A stretch of 64,000 nt of DNA from Liolophura sinensis (lineage: Eukaryota > Mollusca > Polyplacophora > Chitonida > Chitonidae). The translations under genes were made by a program, and so were the position numbers. Under the pieces are notes generated by a model. The model was not told where the DNA came from and made no database searches. It saw nothing but the letters and a program-made list of their open reading frames with translations. The stretch covers positions 35,201,551 to 35,265,550 of the forward strand of contig NC_088304.1 in NCBI RefSeq assembly GCF_032854445.1, given 5' to 3'. This document shows, piece after piece, positions 34,270 through 47,800 of this stretch (positions within the stretch are counted from its first letter, which is position 1; each line of letters begins with the position of its first letter).

Positions 34270-36630
34270 CACCATGTAAAACCTCCGTGTTCTGCAGCAG
34301 TAGGATATACCCTAATTCCTCAACCTTTTTGCATGTGAAAGAACAACTTACAGTGCAGCTTATGCACATTATTGATATAAGTGTGGAGACAAAATCACAC
34401 CTGTTGGATTGGCCAATTTCTTGGCTTCACAAGAGGTATAATTTTGTCAGTCAACACAAACTAGTGCCTACAAAATATGCTTGAATAAGCACCTTAAAAA
34501 CATGTGAAAAGCTTGAAGAATTACAGTAGTGAGTATTTAATGCATTTATTGTATACAGTGTAATGTATAGTGTATCTTACATTCCAACTGTGTAGTCTTT
34601 TTGCAAGTTAAGTGCCTTGTTAATGTGATCTCTACAGCTCTAATTTTTTTTTTTTTTGAATGTTCATATATATATATACAATAATATACGCAACGTCTCT
34701 ACGTAAATTTGGTGTATAGAACAGTGCAAGGAGACAAAAAACCCTTATTGGTTGCTGTCTGAATACAATGATGGTAAAGTCATTTGTGAAATTTTTTAAA
34801 TCTCTTGTATATCTTTTTATTAAACATGTCGTAGATATTTATAAGTGTGTTACAAATGACATGTTTTCTAACCAATATAGAGTGCATGTATGGCGGATAT
34901 TTAATTGTATTTTTTTGGTTTTTAGATAGTATTTCTACAAATTTGTAATAAATTTTTGTACTAGATTTTTCTTTTGAAGTTTGTCAGATTGATTTTCAAA
35001 GAGAAATACATGTATTTCTGTATCTCTTTCCTCTGTTGCAAAAGATTTTTGGAGGACAAACTTGCCCTAGAGTATCAAACATATATAATTTATAGATAAA
35101 ACAAAAATGATTTTCATTGAACAGATTTATGACTTAAATTTGAAAATATTTATGGACACTATGTGCTTAAAGTGAAAATGAAGATCAAAAAATTTTCAGT
35201 GAAAAGACCTCTGAAACCATATCCAAAACTACCTGAACTTTCTACGCTGGTTTTTTTTAGGGAACATTTAACCTGACGATGATGACACAAACTTTATTTT
35301 CACCCTAAATACTCGAGCTGTTTGGAATAGCTTGTATCACAGAGTGTGTAGACATTAGACTGGCACACTTCAGAAGGAGAAAAAACATCCCTGGAATGCA
35401 AGATTTTCAATGACTTCTTTCATTTTTAACATTTGACTGCATTTTATTTAATCGCAAAATACATGTATGTAAAAAAATATGTGATGGTAGTTTCTAATAG
35501 TAGTTTTGATTGATCTTTTTGGTGGGGATTTTTAAATGTTTAACAAAGATAAAGAAGTACTCCAGACATATTGCAAAAAAAAATGTGATGTAACATGTTT
35601 TGTAACTTGTCAATTTTAGCAGTGTTCAGATCATGTATTTATTTATACAGTAGGCTGCATGTATGTATTTGTACAGAACATTTATGTGTACAGAATTCCG
35701 TGTTATGGTTACGCACTTTTGGTTAGGTTCTCAAATGAAGTATTATTCTAGTCTAACTGAGAAAATCAGCAAATACTTCAGATAACATAATAATTTAACC
35801 TTTAAATATGTACAAAAAGTGTAAAATGTATTTAAAATATTTTCTTCTTCCTTGGGGAATGCAGGATAGAATGAAAAAAAGGAAAAAAAAAAAAAAAAAA
35901 GGACAAAGTAAGGGTGATCAGAAGGACTATATCGCTTGTGCCAGTATCTAAAAGGATGTGCAAATGTTGATATCATGATGTGAAGGCATTTTTGGCCCTA
36001 AACAATGGAATGTAATGAAATGAAATAATTTTACGGGAATAACAAGGAATGGAGTCCTGACATGAATAATTGTCTGTGGAGCTTATTATATATAGGTTTG
36101 TACAAGTACTGTACAAAAGTCGCATCTACAGGTACTACTGTAATTTGATCAGTACATGCATGCCTTTTGCGGAATTGTAGTTTGGTTTTTTTTTTTTGGT
36201 ATTAGAAAAATCATTTATTCTGGCATAGAAATGACAATGTGTTTTATACAGGAATATTTTACAGTAATAGTGGATGTAATTATTTGGTTTTATGGCATCT
36301 TTTAATTTATCCACACAATTGTATATCAGTTTTGACTGTGTACAGGAGAAAAAAGTAACAATAATAAACTTTTCATTTCTTTATTATTGTCAGCTGTATG
36401 GGCTTAATTCTTTGGTCCTATGTTCAGGTGGTTGTCTTGTTACAATTTTAACACCTTGTATTTTCTAGGTCCATGGTTGAACTATTTAGCTTAATGGCAT
36501 TAATGCTATGGTGCAGCTATGGCTAATGAGCTGACATAAATAAAAGTAGCTGACCTGCCGCTGTATGGCTAAGGCTTTTGCAGTTGTGCAGTCTTCATTG
36601 AACCAGCACGGTTTGCATATTTGTGTGTGG
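34270..36630. other. AT-rich LRRC74-CHEK2 intergenic sequence
   Basis: No coding exon was recognised. It contains many T and A runs and several AATAAA-like hexamers (for example GTAATAAATTTT near 34947 and AATAATAAAC near 36360) that could end LRRC74 transcripts. None can be chosen from sequence alone. Confidence 0.4.
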
Positions 36631-36633
36631 TGC

Positions 36634-36965
36634 GTGAGGGGCTTCTGTAATCTAGTGGTTAGGGTGCTAGCACAGCACAGACCCAGAAGCCTCCCACCAA
36701 TGCAGTCCCTGTGAGTTCAAGACCAGCTCATGCTGGCTAATTCTCTCCAGTCATACGTAGGAAGGTCTTGCAGCAACCTATGATTTGTACATGCATGCCT
36801 TTTGCGGAATTGCATGTAAACACCCTACTGAGGAAGACATGCAGATGGTTGTGTGTTTCACCTGAACTCTGACTGGTTTCCTCCCATCATAATGCTGTTT
36901 GCCGTTGTACAATTGAAACATTCTTGAGTATGGCGTAAAACACCTATCAAGGATATAAATAAATA
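36634..36965 (+). mobile_element. SINE interrupted by ~59 bp of filler sequence
   Basis: Diverged full-length copy (GGGGCTTCTGTAATCTAGTG head, GAGTTCAAGACCAGCTCATG, tail AATAAATAAAA). The normally continuous CAGCAACCTGCAGATGG is split at 36780-36838. The filler includes a 26-base exact match to 36152-36177. Confidence 0.75.
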
Positions 36966-38680
36966 AAAGCCAGGGGTTCACTTGCCAAAGGTCCTTGTTT
37001 TCCACATGGCATTTGGGGTTTGATGTTGTCATATATGTGAAAATTGTTGAGTAAACCCAAATCAAAGCAAGACATACCCATATCTTCAGTCTATTTATGA
37101 ACGTGAATAAAGAGTCTAGCGTTTTATTCAATCCTACTACCTGAGAACATGGGTAGGATATGAAAAAATTGGAGGCTGAGAATAAGTCTGAATAAAAATA
37201 TGAATCTGATACCATACCGATTACCCACAAAAAAAAACAGCCACTATACATGTTATATGCCTTTGGAAAAACAGCTTTCCAAAAACAGCTTTCCAAAGCT
37301 TATACTAGTCACAGCTAATGTGAATTTTCCTGCACTTTAATTGGTTGCGGCCGAACATCCAAGTTCAGATCTTGGTGTGTCACTCACAGGGGAAATCCTT
37401 GAACTATTATATTTAGTACTTACAACTTCCCAGACCTTATACAAGCTGTATATAATGAGAATTTGCTTTTAGCTGAGTTTCCTGGTGCCCTGGGTCTGTG
37501 AATATGCATGGGTGTGTCTTGGGAGAGGGAGTATTTACGTGGAGAAGGGTGTGAAGGGAGCTGATTTCCAGTGCTTATACTAGCAGTAACTTGTGGGCTT
37601 TTCACTTTAGCTAGAGTCAGTGGGTAGAGTGCTGAATTTTGGATGTTACAGTCTAACCTAAACTATCAGTGGGTCCCACCATAACAAATGTATGTTGAAT
37701 GCATTCCCCATGAACATGTAACATGGTTATCCCTCATTAGTGCTTGACATATTAGCTGGACATTCAGATTCCTGAATGCTGGCTATCATTGTCATTTTAA
37801 TCATTCAACCATTGTGCTGTTGATTCCAAATTGGTAAACCTCTAAAAAAAAGTTTTCAAAAATAATTTTAAGGCTTTAAAACAGGCTTTCAAAGCTTTAA
37901 AAATAATTTCTTATGGATTCAAAATGGTTTTCGAACCTGTGAAAATGTTGTTTTATGGAATACATAGTGCAATCAAGTAGCAGTGCCAGTAGACCTACAT
38001 ATATTCTCCTCAAATTATGGTATAATCATGCACCTTACCATATACCAGTAATCTTGTAATTTAAAAAAATATATACTGATCTTTATTATATAATATACTA
38101 GTGAGTAAAAAATAATAAGAGCACAGAAATGTCAGACTACAGGACTACATAAAATGTGTTTATAAAGAATGCAAAATTTTCAGCTGATGAAAGGTATTTT
38201 TTTAACAAGTATTTAATATGGTATCAGTGTATAATAATATGTAAATATGAGTATAATCCCGGTAGTTCTCTAATGAAAGATAATTAATGCAAACACAGAA
38301 ATGTCGGATTAGCAACTTTGTTACTCTGTCCTTCTCTAGTAACTTTTACTGGCGTTTACCTGAATTTTTCAGAAAAAGCCTTCAACATTTTAAAAATACA
38401 AATAAAAAAATGAAATAAACTGGCGCTCTGCATTCCCTTTAAACTCAACTGACATTAAGCTAACAAGTAGATCCCTGCCGGTAAATGTTTTTTTTTCACT
38501 TTTATTTTTGTATATTTCTTATGTATTTTTTTGCTGAATATTTTTTGGTCTTACTCATTTTTTCTTGTACAATTTCGCCTCTTTCAATTTCATATTTTCT
38601 TTCCTTTGTTTGGGTTGATGCACACATGTAAAACAATCGATAAAGAAGAAAACAAAACAAAATAAAAAAAATGGGCGTGG
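36966..38680. other. Intergenic sequence upstream of CHEK2
   Basis: No exon or repeat family was recognised with confidence; AT-rich, with long A and T runs near 38040-38660. ORFs here are short and without homology. Confidence 0.35.
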
Positions 38681-38684
38681 CATG

Positions 38685-38785
38685 GGTACTTTAGCCAAAG
38701 GTCAAGGTCGGGAGGGGTCAGGGTCATCGTCGCCCGTCTCGCGCTCGGACTAGTCTCGCGCAGTCCTCGCCGCGCAACATGAGCT
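38685..38785 (+). promoter_or_regulatory. CpG-rich CHEK2 promoter / 5' UTR candidate
   Basis: A sharp change from AT-rich sequence to a CpG-rich block (GTCTCGCGCTCGG, GTCTCGCGCAGTCC, TCGCCGCGC) immediately before the CHEK2 start, as expected of a housekeeping TATA-less promoter. The transcription start was not located. Confidence 0.45.
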
Positions 38786-38814
38786 ATGCAGAGTGTTGCC
38801 TCGGCAGAGTTTAG
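38779..38814 (+). other. Upstream ORF overlapping the CHEK2 start codon
   Basis: ATG at 38779 with A at -3 encodes [11 protein letters not shown] then TAG at 38812-38814. It is out of frame with and overlaps the first 29 bases of the CHEK2 CDS (ATG 38786). The in-frame TGA at 38780-38782 shows that CHEK2 cannot start further upstream in this exon. Confidence 0.6.
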
Positions 38815-41800
38815 ATTAACGGATCATTTATCTACAACCAACAGCTATTCCTCAAGTCAAGGCACAGCCAGCAGCATGGAGACACTACCCACACAAGATT
38901 TACTCGACGGCGACTACAGCGAAGAAGATTCAGAGGAAACAACTAGCGATCACATCTGGGGGCGATTCTTCCCACTGGGCACAAGTTTTACGGCAATAGG
39001 TGCGTGTAACAACAACAACACATCAGAAATGTATACAAAACCATGTGGTACTACCGCCGCTAACTGACAGTAGATCGATTAGGAACGTGTTTAAGCCTGT
39101 TTTTACGAGTAGCCTACTTTGTTCCTAGTATCGTGTATATGTATACAATCTAACTGGAAGAAAGAAAGACGTTTATGAAAGTTGACAGTTTCAGACAATG
39201 ATCCACGAATTCACGATGCATATTGTAGTCACCCGCCTGTAATTTGTGAACGTACTGGTAACAGTGCAGTGCATAAGCTGCCCAGCTTGTTAATGTGAGA
39301 AACACACCATATTTGAGGGGGGAAAAATGAAGTATTAAAGAAAAATAATAAGAAAACAGTGTCAGTACAACCTCGCTATGGTTGGGTATAGGCCTAATTT
39401 GAATAGGTTGTGGCATGCAATCCACATGGATCTCGTTCCTTATATACAGGGCTGAGGTGCTCCAGTTTCTTTAATTATGCAGTTTGATGGAGAGCTATAG
39501 TGTGAAAGCTGCAGACATTAGGTGAACTCCAGTCCCAAGTGAGGCAGTGTGACAATATAGGTGTTTCAGTTGGGGGAGGGGTACTTCGCATGGAGCATAA
39601 ATATTAGCAGGTAGCACTATATGATGAGGAAGCTGTGACCCAAGACATAGCTATCTTAGTGTTTTTATTCAAAAGAAGACCCTTATTTTCTTTTTGTAAT
39701 GTTCCACCAAGGATCAGTGGGTGAACAGCCATAGTTACCTGCTTAGTACGCTGAATCAGCATTTCAGGCGTTTTGTGTGTTTGCGAAGGTTTGGAAAGGG
39801 CAAGGCAAGGGCTCTCTCAACTTAACATAGTTGAAAAAAAGTTTGATTTAACGGTAGGTATGGTCCACATCAGTCAGAATACTCCACTTTTCATTGGAAG
39901 TTAATGGTCACATGGGGGTCGTGTATATTCCTGTATCCTGCAGTTCATACCATATTATTATGCGTCTGTTCATTAGGTTAATTATTACATCCCTTTGTTT
40001 GGCTGTTAAAACAACACCTCACCCAATGTAGGCATTACTAACACCATATATATTATCTTGTAACTACTATTATTGTCCGATTTTGATGAAATTTTGTGTG
40101 AATTCCTTTTACTTTGTCCCTGGGATTGTCAACCCAAGCTTGATTCAGGGATAAGTTACTATGGGATATAAATTCTCTGAATTGACATGCTTACAGTGTT
40201 AGATGTTCACACTGATACTGTTGTAATAATAATTCTGCTTGACAGACCTGACCAAAGATGAGTACACATTCGGGCGAGGAGAGTCCTGTGACTATGCCTT
40301 CAATACTCCAGATATGAAGAAACACCAGTGCTTTCAGGCGTACAGCAAAATCCACTTCAAATTAAAAAGGGTATAGTTTTACCTCAAGTATTTTGGTCCA
40401 TTATAATAAGCGACATTCGCATTTTAGGATGCACACCACTTCACTTGCCACAACAGAGCAGGCATGATAAAATTAGCACCTAGTCACAGACAGTGGCCTT
40501 TGAAGTTTGAGGTGGCAGCTGCTTTTCACAGCCAATAAAACGGCACTATTTCAAAGTAACATTTTCTACTTGGCATTTTCACTTTCTGCTTTTGTTTTAC
40601 TAAAAGTTACTGCAAATGGGGGCATGATTTCGATTGCATAATTTCAATGAAACAGATATTTAATGTAATGAGCATGCCAATGCTAGATTAAAGTATAAGC
40701 TGATGAGTGAAAATTAGCACCCAGCTCCCGTGCAATACGAGATCTCACGACATTTCTGTTAAAAAAAAATCTTGGCCTTCTGAAATGCGTAAGTGACTTA
40801 TTAAAATGTTATCTAACAAGATTCAGAGTGAAACATCAGCCTGGGATTCTCTTTCTAAAATTTTTATTTTTATATGGCCATGGGTAAATGAAGTGCAAAG
40901 TTTGGTGAAAGTGTCACAGGTCAGATGTTGCTAAAGCAAACACTATTTTTTCACAAGTTAAATCTCCATTTCTGAACTGATTTATCAAAGACAGATTTAA
41001 GGAAACTTCACATATTTCATATACATTTTATTAATGGTAATGGACTGTCTCATATATGGCTGTGATTGAAAATACAATTTCTTTGTATTTTGAATACTGT
41101 AATTGTCTAACCTTTTCACATGTTTGCAAAGTGTTTATTCAAGCATATTCTGAAGGCAGTATTCTATGTTTACTGGTAATGTTATACATTTGGTGAAGCC
41201 CTGAAACTGGCCAGTGCAACCAACTTGACCACTGTAATTTTGTCTACAAAATCAAATTAAAATTTGCATGAATTGCACTGAATGTTGTTCTTTCATGTGC
41301 AAAGAGATTTAGGATTTGGGGTAGATAAAGTATGATATACTGATTTAGCCATGCCTTTAGGCGAGGAGGTTTGCCTAAGGGTGACATTTTCTCATTCCTG
41401 TTCTAGGTTCCCACCTCTAAAACCTTAAACCTGACCACTGTTGAAATAATCTAGAGTAAACCCTATCAGAAACCCAATCAGGTATACATATATAAAGAAT
41501 AATTAGTAGATATCATCAGAGGACAGTTTCGATATCTCCATTTGTGATAATTTGTGTCGGCATTTCTGGAATCTCGTGAGTTCATACAGGTTGAGATGAG
41601 ACAAAATGGCGGCTCTCGCAAACTAACGTAGCTCAAAGGCATGATTTTACGTCAGCTGCTAATGGCGCCCTTGGGCTGGCGGACAGGGCTGTGCGAAATG
41701 TGTATTTTGTTTAGCAAGTGTGGTGAAATCTTGCTTTTTTGCTGCATATAGTTAGCGAGAACCCCCACCCTATCTCATCCATATATGCATGAGCTTTCAG

Positions 41801-44800
41801 GACCCCCACCCTATCTCATCCATATATGCATGAGCTCTCAGGACCCCCACCCTATCTCATCCATATCTGCATGAGCTCTCAGGACCCCCACCCTATCTTA
41901 TCCATATATGCATGAGCTCTCAGAACCCCCACCCTATCTCATCCACATCTGCATGAGCTCTCAGGACCCCCACCCTATCTCATCCATATATGCATGAGCT
42001 CTCAGGACCCCCACCCTGTCGCATCCATATCTGCATGAGCTCTCAGGACCCCCACCCTATCTCATCCATACATGCATGAGCTCTCAGGATGCCCACCCTA
42101 TCTCATCCATATCTGCATGAACTCTCAGGACCCCCACCCTATCTCATCCATATCTACATGAGCTCTCAGGACCCCCACCCTATCTCATCCATATCTGCAT
42201 GAGCTCTCAGGACCCCCATCCTGTTGCATCCATATCTGCATGAGCTTTCAGGACCCCCACCGAATCTCATCCATATATGCATGAGCTCTCAGGATGCCCA
42301 CCCTATCTCATCCATATCCGCATGAGCTCTCAGGACCCCCACCCTATCTCATCCATATCTGCATGAGCTCTCAGGACCCCCACCCTATCTCATCCATATC
42401 TGCATGAACTCTCAGGACCCCCACCCTATCTCATCCATATCTTCATGAGCTCTCAGGACCCCCACCCTATCTCATCCATATATGCATGAGCTCTCAGGAC
42501 CCCCATCCTGTTGCATCCATATCTGCATGAGCTTTCAGGACCCCCACCGAATCTCATCCATATATGCATGAGCTCTCAGGACCCCCACCGTATCTCATCC
42601 ATACATGCATGAGCTCTCAGGATGCCCACCCTATCTCATCCATATCCGCATGAGCTCTCAGGACCCCCACCCTATCTCATCCATATCTGCATGAGCTTTC
42701 AGGACCCCCACCCTATCTCATCCATATATGCATGAGCTCTCAGGACCCCCACCGTGTTGCATCCATATCTGCATGAGCTTTCAGGACCCCCACCGTATCT
42801 CATCCATATATGCATGAGCTCTTAGGACGCCCACCCTATCTCATCCATATCTGCATGAGCTCTCAGGACTTGTGAAATTCCGACTGGGCTTTATTACTAG
42901 ATGCCAGGGCCTCCGTGGCTCAGTTGGTTACCGCGCTAACGCAGCGTAATGACCCAGGAGTCTCTCACCAATGCGTTCGCTGTGAGTTCAAGTCCAGCTC
43001 ATGCTGGCTTCCTCTCCTGCCGTACGCGGGAAGGTCTGCCAGCAACCTGCGGATGGTCGTGGGTTTCCCTCGGGCTGTGCCCGGTTTCCTCCGACCATAA
43101 TGCTGGCCGCCGTCGTATAAGTGAAATATTCTTGAGTACGGCGTAAAACACCAATCAAATAAATAAATACTAGATACCATCAAAGGACAGTTTCATTTGT
43201 GATTATTAGACACTGACTTATCCTTTCAGCAATCAACAAGTTCAGGGATACATATATTTTTAGAAGACTGCAGTAGCAATGGGACTTTCATAAATGGGGA
43301 AAAAGTGGGTAAGTAATAAATGCTGTAAACCACATGTAATAGTTTGATAACAGTGTGCCTCTTCCAGGTTTCTTGTGACATTTTGGTAAACTCTAAATGT
43401 GGCTTTACATGTACATAATCAAACATAATTTCTGACCTCCAGATTACATGTTTTTATCCTGTAGATGTGTGAATAAACAATTAACGCGCAAATTATCAGA
43501 TGACAGCTTTCTAAATATCCTCAACTTCTCTTTTGGCTAAACTTAGTAACTCACTCCTGTTAACAGTTGTGCAGTTTTCCATTCATTCATATGCCTGTGG
43601 TGGCCTGTAAAGAGATAATCGTACATCCATAATAGCATCTCACCAAGGAGAGTTAAAGTTCAAAACTCATGACTGCTGGGGGCCTCTGTGGATGGGGTGG
43701 TTAATGTGTTTCCACCGAGTGGTTAGTTTCCACCGGGCTGAAGACCAGCCATACTGCTGGCCTCCATCGTATAAGTAAAATACTCTAGAATGTATGACGT
43801 AAAACACCAATCAAATAAATAATTAAAATCATCGCAGCCAAGATTTAATCCTTGTTGTAGGTATAGGTTGAATAGAAGTAAGTGGTTGCTAATTTTGTAC
43901 CTGGTTTTTGTTGGCCTAGCTGTTAATGATGATGGTATATCTTACCTTTGAAACAGTGCATTTTAATTTCAAACTCTTTTCCTCTTACATGTGGTATTTT
44001 AATCACTCATCTCAAACTTTGTACATGTGATATTGTTTCAGGGAAGGGAAATAAGCAAGTGTTAAGCAACAATGATGAAATAGCTCTGGCCATGAAGAAA
44101 AACAAAGGTACGTCCGTTTTCTTTCTCGTTTGGGAAGCTTTGATGTTTACAATTCTCACCTTATCTCTGTGCAGTTATACATGTACTGGACATCACCAAA
44201 AGGCATCACATGTATGTTTTTTGTTAAAGAGCTACTTTAGTTCTAAGACTTGTATGTCTAGAAAGCAAGGTTAAACGATAAGGATTGAGATAGACAGACT
44301 TATTTTCTTAGCTTGGTGCTGTTCTAGTTTGCGAGGATAACACAGAAACAAAAGTCTTCTGTCGTTTCCAATTTTACCTGTAGTGACATCGTGGAAGAAC
44401 ACTTGACATCATCATCACTGATGTATAGTCACAAATGACATTGTACTTCGAATGCGCATGATGTCATTCCAGCATAACTGACTTTCTCAAGGTCATAGCT
44501 GCCTGATTCATCGTCACATAAGGAATATCTTGACGTCACATCAGGAAAATTTTAAGGAAACTGCCGAAGATTTTGTTTTTGGGGACTCTTCACTTATAAG
44601 GGTTAAAATGAGTTATTCATCGTAAATGTTTTTGAACATTGGTGCTAACTGCATTCTGCAGGGTATACCTTCATATCAGTTTTAACATTTCCGCCTAGCC
44701 TTTCTTGGGACTGAAGTAAGACTTTAAATTTGATTAATCTCTCATCCAATAAACTTCAGAGTTAGATTCCAAAGATGTCATTTTAAGGCTGTTATGCTAT

Positions 44801-47800
44801 CCAATCCAATGTTTACATTTTTTGTCACTTAGTATCTGCTAGGGCTGCAATCACTGGATATATCTGTGTTTTTCTGACAAAAACGATCCCGGAAAGAAAT
44901 GTATTATTACCTCACAGACAGAGGTCAATCATCACGTTTTACCATTTGAGGTCATCGCTGTTAAAATATAGGTCAGTGCATTGATGAAGGAACTTGTTGA
45001 GATTATTGACCTAATCTTCACATTTTGACTCTGATATTTGAAGTGTAACAGAAAGTTTAGTTTATTGTTGATACTGATTCGTTGTGTTGGTCGTGTTTTA
45101 GCATTTGTGTTTCTGGACATGAAGGCGAATGACGATGCAAATTTACCCAAAGAAATTCGAGAGAAATACACCTTAACAGCAGTGCTGGGCAGGTAAGTGT
45201 AAAGTTTTCATGTGCATCAGTTTTCAGAATGTGACTCATTGCTTTTGTGCAGTGGCGTAGTACACATTTGACGAGCACAAAATATATTTGATGTCCTAGA
45301 TACATGTAATCTCTAAAAGTCAAATTTCTTTTTAGCACTGATACATTGGAGCGTAAGGTTCACTAGACTTGGAAAAGCTGAGTGTTTAATTTCAGTTCTT
45401 GTCAGCTATTTTGTGGCATTATTTCTTCATAAAGTAACAACCATTTTATTTGTGAAAATTCCTAAATTTTTAGATACATTTTACGACACCCTGTCTGGCA
45501 TAAATGGCCATAAATTTTGTTCATGACTAACTCGCCCTTATTTCCTGATTCTGAGAGCTCTGTTGATTTTAGAAAGGTGTTTTGAGGTTTGCTTGGAACG
45601 TGGGATGATATTCTACTGGAAAATTGTAAGTGTCAGCACCAAAATCAATGTTTTGCGACATTTTTTTGCCTCTAAAAATGGGCTTTTAAGGGTGAAATTT
45701 TAGGTCATTTAGTGGGTTTTTGTGGGAAGCTGATGTCTAAAGCTATCTTCTTGATGTTTGCTGCAGAGGAGCCTGTGGAGAAGTCAAACTGGCCTTTGAG
45801 AAAGGATCCTGTAAAAAGTTTGCTGTAAAAATTATTTCCAAGAAAAAATTTTCCGTTGGTGGAAAGACACCAGTTGTAAGTGGTCTTGGTGAACTAATCT
45901 TTTTCTGCCTGTATGTAACAACGTAGTATGATTTGTCTCCCTGAAAAGGTGAAAGGTTAACTCTGTAGGTTTGATGTACACTCTGTATGTCGGGAGGTCT
46001 GCAGCAACCTGCAGCAGATCCTGAGTTTCCTTCCACCATATTGCTGGTCGTATAACATCCTTGAGTATAACATAAATGACCAATCAAATAAATAAATAAT
46101 AAACATACACTCAAGTTGTAGCACCTGGCTTGTTTAGCAGTTGATCATGATAAAGTGTAGTGGTTGATGTTTTCTCTCTCTGCTGTAACAGGTCTCAGAT
46201 ATAACAAATGCACACTGTAAATCTTCAACCTTTTCCACCACTAGAGCGCTGTTTTAAGTAGAATTTGTGCATGTGGACAAGTATTGGAAACCTTTGACGT
46301 CACAGTTTTGTCATTCCTCCTGTCTTTTCAGAATATGGCTTCTCATGTGATGAGTGAAGTCAGAATTTTAAAGTCACTTAAACATGTAAGTATGAACTTT
46401 TTTTTTTGTCATCCCATATTTAATTTGTTGTGAGTGTTTCCCTGCAGAAAAATAATGTTCGATTGATATTTTCCCCGTGGATGTTGAGTTTCGTGCCACA
46501 ACCTAAATGGGTTTAAAATTGCATGTGTTTAAAATTACTTCTAAATAGACCACTGAATATGAATATTCCTGAGTACAGTTTGCAAAACTCAATTTATGAA
46601 TAATTAAATATATAAACTTGTCATGTGATGAACTGTCTTGTCGCCCCAGTCTGACATCTGCCGACTGATTGGTTAATTTCGGAACCAATGACAAGTATTC
46701 CTATTACAGATGGATTTTACTGGTTATTTTTACTCATGCTAGTGGTTGATTGACAGGTCTTTCTGTCTTCTGTTTACAGCCCTGTATTATAGGAATAGAA
46801 GATGTGGTTGACTCACCAGATACCTTGTACATAGTATTAGAGCTGTGAGTATTGTAATTATATAGGGACAGTTACTGGATATATGTATTGTCTTTCTCTA
46901 GGCCATTTCTCTAGACCAAGGATATAATGTGTCATGCATGTGTCACAACAGGAGCAGCTTTTCAGCGCTTCTAGTTATGCCAAAGACTTTAAAAATGGTA
47001 TTTGTTGCTGCCTCGCTTAGAGCAAGGAAACAGGACTGGGTGGCGCTGTCTCAGTGTAATGTGGCTGGTTTGGGTGTCGTGTCTAGTGTCTTTGGCTTTA
47101 TACTTCAGTGGAGGCAGCACTTTGGTGGCATGGATTCTTCCTGTCGCAAGAAGACAAAGTATTTGTACACATACCTAATGACTCCTTGTCGTCATATGAC
47201 TGAAAAATTGGTAAGTGCAACCCAAAACTCAAGCTTACACACATACTACTCCCGTGGTTGGTTAAGTGGGTATCGGATGAAGAAAATGACTACAGTTATT
47301 CTTCAGTCTGCGCGTACATGTGTCTGGAAAGTATATATTCAAGCATATTCCAATGGCATTTCTTCAGTGTAGACTGACAAAATAATATTTTTTGTGAAGC
47401 CCTGAAATTAGCAAACCAAAATCAATCAGTGTAGTTTTGTGTCCAAAATCGAATTACATAGGCACATAAAAATTACAAAAAAAATGAAGAGTTGCTCTTT
47501 CATTTGTGAAAAGGAGGATTACAGTACTGCCTCTTAGTATGCAACAAAGCCTTCTGCCTTAATGTGCTTTAGTGAAAAATATAACTGACCATTGAGATCC
47601 TCCCACAGATCTGGGGCAGGGGGATCGCATCTGGGGTTGGGCAGGGGGATCGCACCTGGGGCAGGGGGATCGCATCTGGGGCTGGGCAGGGGGATCGCAT
47701 CTGGGGCAGGGAGAGCGCATCTGGGGCTGGGAGATCGCCTCTGGGGCTGGGCTGGGAGATCGCATCTGGGGCTGGGAGATCGCATCTGAGGCTGGGCTGG

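Noticed and set aside
36778-37296. 172 aa minus-strand ORF
   Set aside because: Overlaps the SINE at 36634 and shows no domain; AT-rich chance ORF.
46929-47372. 147 aa plus-strand ORF
   Set aside because: Mostly second-family SINE sequence in a CHEK2 intron.
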